Origin: Oscillospiraceae bacterium
GTDB lineage: Bacteria > Bacillota > Clostridia > Oscillospirales > Ruminococcaceae
Length of the DNA: 64,000 nucleotides
Assembly (NCBI GenBank): GCA_028692035.1
Contig: JAQUYD010000006.1
Span: 1 to 64,000, forward strand
Direction: 5' to 3'
A program made the translations under genes and the position numbers. The notes beneath the pieces are model-generated. The model was given only the letters and a program-made list of their open reading frames with translations, was not told the DNA's origin and made no database searches. Positions 19,201 to 27,805 of this stretch are shown piece after piece; the first letter of the stretch is position 1; the number at the start of each line of letters is the position of its first letter.

Positions 19201-19483
19201 TTTCGAAATGATCGGTGGCGCTAACAGCCAGCTGTATATCTATATTAACCAGATCCAGGCATTGGAGAATATTCTCAATGCTCCTCATAATTATCGTAAC
19301 AGGCTGTTAGAGGCAGTTGCTGAAAGACATCTGATTTCGGTAAAGATGCTAACATATCTGTATGAAGGTGATTTCACCAACGAAGATCGATGGAGTCTGC
19401 TTGAAAACTATTTCTTGGGAGTAATTCCTGAAAAAGTAAAACACGATTGCAGACAGGAACGCCCTGATATTGTTTTCGATTAA
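16265..19483 (+). CDS. RecQ-like SF2 DNA helicase with about 300-aa N-terminal and long C-terminal extensions
   Basis: APTGAGKSVMFQVPAIYL, VIDEAHIVTTWGKQFRPDYW, TFTATA, QEIGRAARRE. Confidence 0.9.
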   Translation: MANRVIANCIREKIENLNIGNDAIVVLKGIPLSIVDDTVGRIDLSNVVSNKLGYFMSIFGHRQFLTFEEFLLLADFIVAQYKEIYILNNNIYMEQFPVEECFPAAVRAGLLTHFDESDEGETDSRYIGDIDEYVSVFEGLKEYNGYLMGAYCSVPALRSPKVITVNVFENSHEDFLYSVDQSVDFIEIIEESDYINFVKLLFAEPDEIYVRITNYTGDANKLKDHIALIYHYWQEYTEIFILQAQELEDEYSHRDDYCEILSRFWGYPSFRNLPVYDMAALERGEKVVKQVSQESIIANLVEEVENCGESKDFRDVFVTAPTGAGKSVMFQVPAIYLAEKYNLLTIVISPLIGLMNDQVKNLELKNYSFAKTINSDISPIIKQDIIEKVSDGQYHILYLSPETLLSRSDVEQLIGDRTIGMIVIDEAHIVTTWGKQFRPDYWYLGDHIRKLRKQQLKAKGRSFVIGTFTATAIYHGLEDMYTETINSLHMLSPITYLGYVKRGDIEIIINRPQKPKGVRAEYELDKFEQIEAILHRAIITNKKTLIYFPTVALIERCYEYFRSKRKIEHIAVYHGSLSKEAKQENYEKFLAKEKLVMLATKAFGMGIDINDIELVVHFAPTGNVCDYVQEIGRAARREDLRGEALYYYNSRDFKHINRLHGMSTIQKYQLIKVIEKVDELYHQNMQNGNRRDFTKKRNAMLLDAENFTYIFGSPISDEDSNVNKVKTALLLIQKDFESKIGFSPITVRPIPMFSVGFFAIEPNIQQRLQRRYCHSVEEIDSNKHICRVLLSTIWEKDYKTLSFPKFKYLLYTKDHENLDFVTKYPMSPALCVTVTYSDDYSSDFKNIWSSLRGFIGQKVISGEHTAVSEIVDELSYSCGLSKYKAQTICEVVIASMDSYRKNFARTATPIVLERTTNDGKTKYQFNVAVNSYFQWVESGLRKIETETNEERLYIINDSGKQAKEYSVILGVLESMGILTFEMIGGANSQLYIYINQIQALENILNAPHNYRNRLLEAVAERHLISVKMLTYLYEGDFTNEDRWSLLENYFLGVIPEKVKHDCRQERPDIVFD

Positions 19484-19856
19484 TCATGGGAACGAGATAT
19501 CTGGATTTTTATCGTTCTGTTTCAAATTGGTATTGTAATCAGGGACTATAATATTGGGGGATAAGCATTTGAAGAAGATGTCAGATCGAATCTTGATATC
19601 GAAAATGCCAGACGAGGTCTGACAAATTTAAGGAGTAAAAAACCAGACACTGTCTGGAAAATCAGCAAACAATATGCTATAATACATCCAAGCCACCTGT
19701 GCTGCCTCATCAAGGATTACCTGTGATAGTTCAGGGGTGATAGATTTTTGATAGCAAAATCTCGGATAGACCATAGGATAAGGATAATCTGTATCAAATA
19801 GAATAACGCCGTATCAAATCCGCTATACAGAAAAGTTTAGAAACGGATTTAACTTG

Positions 19857-19870
19857 GCGAGTGGGAATAA
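19857..19870. other. att-like core GCGAGTGGGAATAA (junction of tandem elements)
   Basis: Near-identical to 22407-22420; next to the integrase 3' end; GTTTAG located 22 nt upstream in both copies. Confidence 0.7.
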
Positions 19871-19886
19871 GAATTAGTGTTACTGC

Positions 19887-19931
19887 AATCTCGGAAGTCC
19901 TTGATATTACAGGGATTTCCGAGATTTTTCT
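19887..19931 (+). terminator. Rho-independent terminator-like hairpin
   Basis: AATCTCGGAAGTCCttgatattacAGGGATTTCCGAGATT followed by TTTTCTGTTTT. Confidence 0.6.
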
Positions 19932-19984
19932 GTTTTAGTGGCTACAAATTGGCTACATGAAACTGATTTTTTGTAGCCAGCGGC

Positions 19985-21073
19985 TCACGGCATCATACCG
20001 TCAAGCTGTCTGGCTACTTCCACCTGCTTGTTTGGATACAGATGGCTGTAAGTGTCCATTGTGATCTGCACCTTTTCGTGTCCGAGGCGCTCCGCAATCA
20101 GCAGCGGCGAGAATCCCATTTCCACAAGCAAACTGGCGTGGCTGTGACGAATATCATGCACCCGAATCCGCTTTACCCCCGATACCTTGCATCCATGCTC
20201 CATTTCGTGATACAGAAAGCTCTTGGTATAGGGAAACATACGGTCGTCTGGTTGCAGCTCGTAGCAATGGGACATATACTCCTTGAGACAGGTACACAAA
20301 CCGTCCGGGATGGGAATTGTGCGGTTGCTCTTGGGCGTCTTGGGAGAGGTAACGACATCCTCGCCGTTTAGCCTTTGATAGCTCTTGTTGACCGTCAGCG
20401 TTTTCTTCTCAAGGTCAATATCTGCCGGAGTAAGGGCAAGCAGCTCGCCCTCGCGGATGCCCGTGTAGTACATGGTCATAAAGATGGTGTAGCTTGCCGT
20501 CCTGTCTTTCATGCTCTCAATGAAGGTGTGAAACTCGTCCTTTGTCCAGAACAGCATTTCGTCGGCTTTCTTCTTGCCCATGCCGCCAGCCTTATGACAG
20601 GGATTTTCTCTCAGTCCGTAATACTTGACCGCATAGTTGAAGATTGCCGTGACTTGGTTGTTGATGGTCTTGAGATAGGTTTGAGAATAAGGCTGCCCGT
20701 TTTCGTTCCGGTAGCCGGTCAAGCTGTTCTGCCACTTGCGGATGTCGGTAGGCTTAATCTCTTGAAGCGGGATTTTACCGAAATAAGGCGTTACCTTCAG
20801 ATCAATCATCCAGCGTTTGTTGGCAATCGTCGAAGGCTTCAATCGTTGTTCCATGTCCCTCATATAGAGCTCGATGAAATCCTTAAATGTCATGCCCAGA
20901 CTGCCTGTGGTTTGGCTGATAAAATCACGTTCCCACTGTAAGGCTTCTTTCTTAGTAGAGAAGCCTCTTTTCTTTTTGTGGAGTTCTTTTCCCGTCCAGT
21001 CCTTGACGCGAAGCTGAGACATCCATTTTCCTGTTTTGCTATCCTTTGTTACTGACATTTGTCCTCCTTCCAT
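19985..21073 (-). CDS. int: Tyrosine recombinase/integrase (Tn916-like family)
   Basis: TGIREGELLAL, VHDIRHSHASLL, LGHEKVQITMDTYSHLYP. Confidence 0.95.
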   Translation of the reverse strand: MEGGQMSVTKDSKTGKWMSQLRVKDWTGKELHKKKRGFSTKKEALQWERDFISQTTGSLGMTFKDFIELYMRDMEQRLKPSTIANKRWMIDLKVTPYFGKIPLQEIKPTDIRKWQNSLTGYRNENGQPYSQTYLKTINNQVTAIFNYAVKYYGLRENPCHKAGGMGKKKADEMLFWTKDEFHTFIESMKDRTASYTIFMTMYYTGIREGELLALTPADIDLEKKTLTVNKSYQRLNGEDVVTSPKTPKSNRTIPIPDGLCTCLKEYMSHCYELQPDDRMFPYTKSFLYHEMEHGCKVSGVKRIRVHDIRHSHASLLVEMGFSPLLIAERLGHEKVQITMDTYSHLYPNKQVEVARQLDGMMP

Positions 21074-21094
21074 CCAGAATCAGGCTTTGATAGG

Positions 21095-21691
21095 TTATTC
21101 ACTTTCCGTACTTGAATAGGTTTTCTCTAAATACTCGGTTCGCTTTTGAATCCGCGCGTCCGGGTCGAGTTCTTCCGGCTCGGCACACTCCACGGCATTT
21201 GCCGCATAATAGGCAAGGATTTGTTCTTTCCACTTTTTGTAGGCTTTCTGTGTGGAGGCGAAAGAACGGATGTTGTCCCTTTCTTCCTCCCACTGTTCCA
21301 AGAACAGGCACATATCGGCGTTGAAATCCGCCATGCTCTTTCCGTCAAAGGTAATGGAGCACTCCCACTGTTTGCTACGTGGCGGCTTTTTCACATCAAT
21401 ATTGAAGTCAATGCCTACAACCGTTTCCAGCTTGAATAGAAAGTCCATGATGTCGGAAAGGTTTTTGATTTCTGCTGTACTGGATTCATATCCGAGAATA
21501 TAGGTCGATGTCGTCTCTAAAATGTCTGCAATCTGGTTGACAACGGCAATAGAAACCTCAATCTCTCCTGTTTCGTACTTCTGTACGGTGCGGAGGGATT
21601 TTTTTAGCCGCTGTGCCAGTTCGGTCTGATTGATACCTTTCCTTTTGCGGAGCGTTTTAATCCGCTGTCCGATTGCGGGATAATCAAAATT
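21095..21691 (-). CDS. XRE-family HTH repressor
   Basis: IGQRIKTLRKRKGINQTELAQRLKKSLRTVQKYETGEIEVS; exact start uncertain. Confidence 0.88.
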   Translation of the reverse strand, partial: NFDYPAIGQRIKTLRKRKGINQTELAQRLKKSLRTVQKYETGEIEVSIAVVNQIADILETTSTYILGYESSTAEIKNLSDIMDFLFKLETVVGIDFNIDVKKPPRSKQWECSITFDGKSMADFNADMCLFLEQWEEERDNIRSFASTQKAYKKWKEQILAYYAANAVECAEPEELDPDARIQKRTEYLEKTYSSTESE

Positions 21692-21771
21692 GTCCATGTC
21701 TGATTCACCTCGTCCATATTGTATCACGGAATAATACGAATTGCAAGTACATATTTATATTTCGTTTGGTA

Positions 21772-21824
21772 TTGACAAATGCACTCGCTGTGCGTATAAT
21801 GAAATATGTACTCAGAGTGCATAT
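21772..21824 (+). promoter_or_regulatory. Promoter with palindromic operator in divergent region
   Basis: TTGACA (21772-21777), 17 nt, TATAAT (21795-21800); palindrome ATATGTACTCAGAGTGCATAT (21804-21824); GCAC-N5-GTGC in spacer. Confidence 0.75.
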
Positions 21825-21900
21825 TTTAGAGTGGGGTTAGGAGGTGAACGCACAAGAGCTTCGCACTCTCCGCTGAAAATCAATGAAACAGGAGGTACTA

Positions 21901-22100
21901 TGAGAGCACAGTTTATCACCGCAGCAGAAATCGCCGAAATCATGGGCATCAGCCGAAGCAAATCCTATCAGATCGTCCGAGAGATGAACAAGGAACTGAA
22001 AGCGCAGGGTTATCTCACCGTAGCCGGAAAATGCCCCGCCCAGTATTTTAAGCAGAAGTTTTACGGGTTCCAGATTCCCGGAGGTGAGCGAAATGCCTGA
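21901..22100 (+). CDS. Small HTH (excisionase/MerR-like) element protein
   Basis: MRAQFITAAEIAEIMGISRSKSYQIVREMNKEL winged-helix-like start; RBS ggaggt. Confidence 0.75.
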
Positions 22101-22353
22101 AGCAAATGAAAAAACGACCGCCCTCATCCCATCTGTTGGCGCAGATGGAGGGCAGCCGCTTCACAATTCAACTGCACAAAGTATACCAGACCAAAACGCT
22201 GAAATCAATCCCCCAGAAGAAGATTTACAGGAACTTTATCGCCGGATGCAGCGCATGGCAGACCCGCATTATCTGCATACCGTCTCCATGACAGAGCTGT
22301 ATCAAACTACTTACAAGAGCAGACCGCCTATCTGGATAATGAAAACAATGTAA
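22093..22353 (+). pseudogene. Truncated N-terminal copy of the element ATPase
   Basis: EKTTALIPSVGADGGQPLHNSTAQSIPDQNAEINPPEEDLQELYRRMQRMADPHYLHTVSMTELYQTTYKSRPPI matches ORF 21-1202, then diverges. Confidence 0.88.
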
Positions 22354-22406
22354 ATACTCTGTGCTAAATCCCATAAGCAAAACTGTTTAGAACACGCTGA
22401 ACAGGA

Positions 22407-22420
22407 GCGAGTGGGAGTAA
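22407..22420. other. att-like core GCGAGTGGGAGTAA (right chromosomal junction)
   Basis: Direct repeat of 19857-19870. Confidence 0.65.
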
Positions 22421-22443
22421 AAATTGAATTACCATTATGTCCT

Positions 22444-22473
22444 AAAAAAGCGCTGTTATGACAGCGCTTTTTT
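22444..22473. terminator. Rho-independent terminator
   Basis: AAAAAAGCGCTGT-TATG-ACAGCGCTTTTTT, perfect 13-bp arms. Confidence 0.9.
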
Positions 22474-22903
22474 AGTTTTTGGTACAATCTTGCATCGTAG
22501 AATTCGTTTTGTTATAAAACGAGGAAATGAACCAGCTTTATATTGTGGGGCAGGAGTGAAAACCCAAGTCAGATTTTCTGAAAACATTTTTAACTAGCCC
22601 CCTTACTGGTCTCTTCATCCATCGCGGGAATTTTGGCGTTGATCGTTGTGGCCGTTATGTCGTTGTTCTTTGTCCCTAAGGGCAAGCGGTGCAACCACGC
22701 GCTCGTACAAGATTGAGAGCGGCAAGCTTACGCTGCATCCGCAACTGTGCGACGCTATCATTGATATGACCATGCCATTGATGAAGCAGAAAAACCTTTT
22801 TTGCCCGCAGGTTCGAACAGGCATCTGCTTTTTAGGTTTATTTTAACTGCCCGTGCTATAATCAATTTATTCCAATTTTAATACAACGAAGAAAAGAGGA
22901 GAG

Positions 22904-23980
22904 ATGGTGGCAGAAAAATGGATCATGCTGATTCCCGCTTACCAACCAGACGGGCAGCTGGTGGATCTGCTTTGCGAAGCACAGCAGGCTCAATTTGAAG
23001 CGGTGGTTGTAGATGACGGCAGCAAAGAACCCTTTGCCACGCTGTTTCAGCAGGCCGGCGCGTATTCGACAGTGCTGGCCCATCCGGAGAACCAAGGAAA
23101 AGGCAGGGCCTTGAAAACAGGATTTGCTTATATCCAGGAGAAATACGGAGAAGATTGTATCATCGTGACAATGGATGCGGATGGACAGCACCGGGTAGAA
23201 GATGCCAAAAAACTCTGCCAGGCCGCGCAGGCGCGACCGGATACGTTGGTGTTGGGCAGCCGCGGCCTTAAAGAGCACACGCCCATCCGCAGCAGATTTG
23301 GGAATGCGGTTACGCGATGGGTCTATCGACTTTCCACAGGGGTGCGGGTTCATGATACCCAGACCGGCCTGCGGGCGTTCAGCGGCCGGCTGCTGGGAGA
23401 GATGGCGCAGATCCCCGGCGAACGGTATGAATATGAAATGAATGTTTTGCTGGAATGCGCCCGCCGCCGGATCCCCATCCGGGAGGAGGAAATTGCAACA
23501 ATCTACATTGACCATAACGCAGGTTCCCATTTTGATACGCTCAAGGATTCCTATCGGGTTTATAAAGAAATCCTCAAGTTTTCGGCTTCTTCTTTCGCAG
23601 GGTTTCTGGTGGATTACGCCGTGTACAGCCTGCTTTTGCTTTTGACTGCGGGGTGGGGCGCAGCTACCAGCCTGCGGCTGTCCAATATCTGCGCCAGGAT
23701 CGTCAGCGCCAGCGTCAACTATACGATCAACCGAAAACTGGTATTTAAAAGCAAGACGGGGCTTTTGCGGTCAGCAATCCAGTATTTTGCGTTGGCGGCG
23801 GTTATTTTGCTGGGGAATACCGCCGTGCTGAGCCTTTTTGTGGAAAATCTAGGATTCAACCGGTTTTTGGCAAAAATCGGTACAGAAATTCTATTTTTCC
23901 TTTTCAATTGGCTGATCCAGAGATATATTATTTTTAAAAGGAGGGATCACATCGACGATGGAAATGAAAAAACAAGATAG
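22904..23980 (+). CDS. Glycosyltransferase family 2 fused to GtrA-like membrane domain
   Basis: VVVDDGS, MDADGQHRVEDA, C-terminal GtrA-like TM region (LVDYAVYSLLL...). Confidence 0.88.
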   Translation: MVAEKWIMLIPAYQPDGQLVDLLCEAQQAQFEAVVVDDGSKEPFATLFQQAGAYSTVLAHPENQGKGRALKTGFAYIQEKYGEDCIIVTMDADGQHRVEDAKKLCQAAQARPDTLVLGSRGLKEHTPIRSRFGNAVTRWVYRLSTGVRVHDTQTGLRAFSGRLLGEMAQIPGERYEYEMNVLLECARRRIPIREEEIATIYIDHNAGSHFDTLKDSYRVYKEILKFSASSFAGFLVDYAVYSLLLLLTAGWGAATSLRLSNICARIVSASVNYTINRKLVFKSKTGLLRSAIQYFALAAVILLGNTAVLSLFVENLGFNRFLAKIGTEILFFLFNWLIQRYIIFKRRDHIDDGNEKTR

Positions 23981-24797
23981 GGGCCGTTTTCTGCTGCGGT
24001 GCGGGCAAGGGGCGCTGGTGGGAACCGGCGCGATACTCCCTGGCGTCAGCGGCGGCGTGTTGTGCGTGGCGTTTGGCATCTATGAGCCGATGATGGCGCT
24101 GCTGGCACATCCCATTCAATCATTCAAACGATATTACAAAATGTTCATCCCTGTTCTGATTGGCTGGCTGGGCGGATTTTTGCTGCTGGCAAGAGTGGTG
24201 GAACAGTTTTTCTCCGCTTCGTCCTCGGTGGCGCTGATGCTTTTTGCCGGGTTGATCCTCGGCACAGTCCCAGCATTGTTCAAAAAATCGGAACAAAGCG
24301 GCGAGGGCTGCACCTGTGGATGGACGCCGTTCGTCCTTTCGCTCGGAGTGTCCTTTTTATTCTTCCGGGTTCTTGGGCAGGACGGGGGCATGGCGCTTAA
24401 AGCGAATGTCCTGTGGTATCTGGTTTGCGGGCTGATATGGGGGCTTAGCTTGGTGGTGCCGGGATTGAGCTCTTCTTCTATTTTGATTTTTTTGGGCCTT
24501 TACCAGCCCATGGCGGCGGGAATCGCCGCACTAGATCTGTCGGTGATCCTGCCGCTGCTGGCAGGGATGCTGATTACGATAGGGCTGACGGCGCGGCTGG
24601 TGAACCGCCTGTTTGAGCAAAGATATGCGCTGGTGTCCCGCATTGTACTGGGCATTATGCTTTCCTCAACACTGCTGATTTTGCCCAGCGCCTTTGAAAG
24701 CCTGTTATCCCTGGCGCTCTCGCTGCCTTGCTTTGCCGTCGGATTCGGCCTGGCCCGATGGATGGACGTCGCGCAGGAAAAACAGAAACTGGATTGA
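23958..24797 (+). CDS. DUF368 family membrane protein
   Basis: GALVGTGAILPGVSGGVLCVAFGIYE...SLVVPGLSSSSILIFLGLYQ. Confidence 0.85.
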   Translation: MEMKKQDRGRFLLRCGQGALVGTGAILPGVSGGVLCVAFGIYEPMMALLAHPIQSFKRYYKMFIPVLIGWLGGFLLLARVVEQFFSASSSVALMLFAGLILGTVPALFKKSEQSGEGCTCGWTPFVLSLGVSFLFFRVLGQDGGMALKANVLWYLVCGLIWGLSLVVPGLSSSSILIFLGLYQPMAAGIAALDLSVILPLLAGMLITIGLTARLVNRLFEQRYALVSRIVLGIMLSSTLLILPSAFESLLSLALSLPCFAVGFGLARWMDVAQEKQKLD

Positions 24798-24809
24798 GGG
24801 GGCGGGGCC

Positions 24810-25757
24810 ATGTTCCGGAAAAAATACCTTTGGGCAGTGGTCTATAGTGTTCTTTTAACGGCCTTTACCACTTATGTAGCGTTAGACACCTTTGTCATTG
24901 CCCGGGTTTATACAATGGTTCAGCCGGCTCAAAAGCAAACGGAGCCGTCGGCCCCGTCAGCCGGCGTATCCGATGTCGCGCAGAGCGTTGCTGATTCCAG
25001 CAGCCTTTCAGAAACCGGCGTTCCGGTGGTTTCTGAAAATACCTATCACGACGATCACATTGCCATTACCCTGACAGAATACCGGGAATACAACACGAGC
25101 ATCTATGTAGCTGATGTACAGCTTTCCTCCGCAGCGTATCTGCAAACAGCTCTCGCGCAGGATGCTTATGGCCGGAATGTGACCGAGAAAACTTCGGAAA
25201 TCGCGGCGCGCAACGGGGCGATCCTGGCGGTGAATGGAGATTATTACGGTTCCCAGGAATCAGGCTATGTAATCCGTGGCGGCGTGCTTTATCGGGAGAG
25301 CGTCTCCAACGGGCAGGAGGATCTGGTCATTTATGAAGACGGCTCCTTTGGAATCATCACCGAAGGGGAGGTTTCCGCCGCGTCGCTGCTGGCTGACGGC
25401 GCCAGGGAGGTTCTGTCCTTCGGCCCGGCGCTGATTGTGGACGGGGCCGTGGCGGTGACCGAGGACGAGGAAGTGGGAAAAGCCAAAACCAGTAATCCCC
25501 GCACTGCCATCGGCGTTGTGGACGATTTGCACTACCTTTTTGTGGTCTCGGATGGGCGGACCGATGCAAGCGAGGGCTTGACCCTTTATCAGTTGGCTAG
25601 TTTTATGGAGTCGCTGGGCGCCAACAGTGCCTATAATCTGGATGGCGGCGGTTCTTCTACCTTGTATTTTAACGGGGAGATCGTCAACCACCCCACTACG
25701 AATGGGAACCGCATCCAAGAGAGGAGCGTGAGCGATATTGTCTATATCGGAGATTGA
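24810..25757 (+). CDS. Phosphodiester glycosidase (NAGPA) family protein
   Basis: NGDYYGSQESGYVIRGG...YNLDGGGSSTLYFNGEIVN. Confidence 0.88.
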   Translation: MFRKKYLWAVVYSVLLTAFTTYVALDTFVIARVYTMVQPAQKQTEPSAPSAGVSDVAQSVADSSSLSETGVPVVSENTYHDDHIAITLTEYREYNTSIYVADVQLSSAAYLQTALAQDAYGRNVTEKTSEIAARNGAILAVNGDYYGSQESGYVIRGGVLYRESVSNGQEDLVIYEDGSFGIITEGEVSAASLLADGAREVLSFGPALIVDGAVAVTEDEEVGKAKTSNPRTAIGVVDDLHYLFVVSDGRTDASEGLTLYQLASFMESLGANSAYNLDGGGSSTLYFNGEIVNHPTTNGNRIQERSVSDIVYIGD

Positions 25758-26157
25758 CAGGCCAAAAAAGCGCCTGCTCAAAACGGCTTTTGTGTATCTG
25801 CTGCTTTCGCTGCTTTGTGCGCTGTTCGGGATGTTGTACGAACAGTTTAGCCATGAAGTGTACTCCAATTATATGATCTATGCCTTTGCTTTCCCGCTGG
25901 GCGGCGGTGCGTTTCCAAGTTTGGGGATAGCGCTGTTTTGCCGGCGTGCGCTGCCCGGGCGGGCCGCGCAAAACTTATACCATTCGGGTATCGCCGCCCT
26001 GACGGTGGGGAGCATTTTCCAAGGGGCCTTGGAAATCTACGGCACAACCAATGGTCTGATCTGTGTTTATTGGTACGCCGGGCTGGGATTTGTCTGTCTC
26101 GGAATCCTGTGCTATGCATGGGAACGCTTCTCTCACGGTGCGGAAAGCACCCGCTGA
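25738..26157 (+). CDS. Small membrane protein of unknown function
   Basis: Multiple hydrophobic segments; overlaps upstream CDS. Confidence 0.65.
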   Translation: MSISEIDRPKKRLLKTAFVYLLLSLLCALFGMLYEQFSHEVYSNYMIYAFAFPLGGGAFPSLGIALFCRRALPGRAAQNLYHSGIAALTVGSIFQGALEIYGTTNGLICVYWYAGLGFVCLGILCYAWERFSHGAESTR

Positions 26158-26181
26158 GACAGCGCTTCCCCGGTCAAAAAT

Positions 26182-26229
26182 ACCCAAAAAGGAAAGGGAT
26201 GCTCTCCGGCATTCCTTTCCTTTTTGGGT
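26182..26229. terminator. Long hairpin, likely terminator
   Basis: ACCCAAAAAGGAAAGGGATG...CATTCCTTTCCTTTTTGGGT, 20-bp arms with one mismatch. Confidence 0.65.
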
Positions 26230-26330
26230 TAAAACTATGCTGGACCCCCTCTTCCTTTTTTACAAAAAGGTGCTATAATGGCTTCGGAAAACCCTATCAT
26301 TTTTATCAAAAGAGAGGGGAAGAGGATCGG

Positions 26331-27194
26331 ATGTCCCAATCAAAAAACGGACCTTTCTTGATTTTTCTCGGTTCGGTATGCTTTAGCCTCGGCGGGTTGT
26401 TCACCAAACTTCTTCCGTGGCAGGCCCTATCCATCGGCTCAGGGCGGTGCATTCTGTCCACCATTCTGATCGGCTGTTTTATGGTTAGCCAAAAGCACCG
26501 GCTGGTGTTTAACAAAACGGTGCTTTTCGGCGGGTTTTGTCTTTGCGGCACGGTCACATTTTATGTGTTGGCCAATAAAATGACGTCGGCCGCCAATGCC
26601 ATTGTGCTGCAATATTCGGCGCCGATTTTTATCATCCTGTTCATGTGGCTGTTTTTCCACAACCGGCCTGGCAAATTGGATTTGGCCGCCTGCGCTGTTG
26701 TCACCGGCGGCATTGTATTGTTCTTTGTGGATGGGCTGGATGCAGGGGGGATGACGGGAAATTTGGTCGCGCTGCTCTCCGGCGTTTGCTATGCGTTGGT
26801 GTGCATGCTCAATGCCTTTCCCGGTGGGGATCCCATTTCTTCGGTATTTCTCGGGCATTTGATGAGCGCGGTGATTGGGCTGCCCAGCTTGGCGCAGGAG
26901 ACGGATTTTTCCGCCGCCGCCCTTGGCTGCATCCTCATGCTGGGCGTATTCCAACTGGGGCTGGGGTATATCCTTTTTACCAAGGGACTGGAAACTACCC
27001 AGCCGATTTCCGCCAGCTTGATTTCTACAGTCGAGCCGATTTTAAACCCGATTTTGGTCGCAGTGTTCTATGGGGAGGCGGTCACGCCCTTGGAAATGGT
27101 TGGCGGAGCGGTTGTCATTGGCGCTGTGGTAGTCTATAATATCATGAAAACCAAACAGTCACGGCAAAAAACAGGTGCGGCGGTTGACCAGTAG
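26331..27194 (+). CDS. EamA/DMT-family transporter
   Basis: MSQSKNGPFLIFLGSVCFSLGGLFTKLL..., two EamA-like halves; start ATG 26331 with upstream RBS. Confidence 0.85.
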   Translation: MSQSKNGPFLIFLGSVCFSLGGLFTKLLPWQALSIGSGRCILSTILIGCFMVSQKHRLVFNKTVLFGGFCLCGTVTFYVLANKMTSAANAIVLQYSAPIFIILFMWLFFHNRPGKLDLAACAVVTGGIVLFFVDGLDAGGMTGNLVALLSGVCYALVCMLNAFPGGDPISSVFLGHLMSAVIGLPSLAQETDFSAAALGCILMLGVFQLGLGYILFTKGLETTQPISASLISTVEPILNPILVAVFYGEAVTPLEMVGGAVVIGAVVVYNIMKTKQSRQKTGAAVDQ

Positions 27195-27250
27195 GGCCAA
27201 CGGCCACCTCAGATTAGAGTAGGCGGGAGCGGGTTCCCTTGTTTACACAA

Positions 27251-27282
27251 AAAAGCCATCCGGTATTTACCGGATGGCTTTT
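27251..27282. terminator. Rho-independent terminator
   Basis: AAAAGCCATCCGGTA-TT-TACCGGATGGCTTTT. Confidence 0.85.
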
Positions 27283-27511
27283 AATAAGCAATCAAAATCC
27301 CGCCCTGCCGATTCTGCAGTTGCTAAACCCATCATAACGATAGGGTGGGTAAGACCGCCTCGCGTTTTCAAGCTCCCTTCATCCGGTAAAGCCGGGAGGT
27401 CTGCCGTCCGCCGTGAGAGCCGGAATCCCGTAGCAAGCGTGTTGGATTTATACTGTCTGCAGGTAGGTCAAACAGGGCAGGATGCCACTATTTTATGGGA
27501 TGCGGCACAGA

Positions 27512-27805
27512 TTATTCGGTAAACTCGTAATAATCCTCCAGATTTTTCATAAAAATCGCCGCAACGTCGTTAAATTCGTCTTCACTTTCAATCCCCACAA
27601 GAAATTCCTCGTCACCCTCTTGTGAATTGCGCAGGATAATCAGTTCGCCAGGCTGCCCCAGAGAATCATCGTCATAAGCGGGAATCATGGCCACATATTT
27701 GTGCCCATCTTTTTCCAGCGTGTCCAACACCTCAAAGCTGTGGGCGACGCCTTCATCATCGGTCAGGGTCAGCAGATCCGGTCCGAATTCATTTTGCTCT
27801 GCCAT
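27512..27805 (-). CDS. DUF1292 family protein
   Basis: MAEQNEFGPDLLTLTDDEGVAHSFEVLDTLEKDGHKYVAMIPAYDDD; acidic, typical DUF1292 pattern. Confidence 0.85.
   Translation of the reverse strand: MAEQNEFGPDLLTLTDDEGVAHSFEVLDTLEKDGHKYVAMIPAYDDDSLGQPGELIILRNSQEGDEEFLVGIESEDEFNDVAAIFMKNLEDYYEFTE

Noticed and set aside
27274-27522. 82-aa plus-strand ORF after the EamA transporter
   Set aside because: Begins inside a terminator and has no domain or RBS; likely noncoding.
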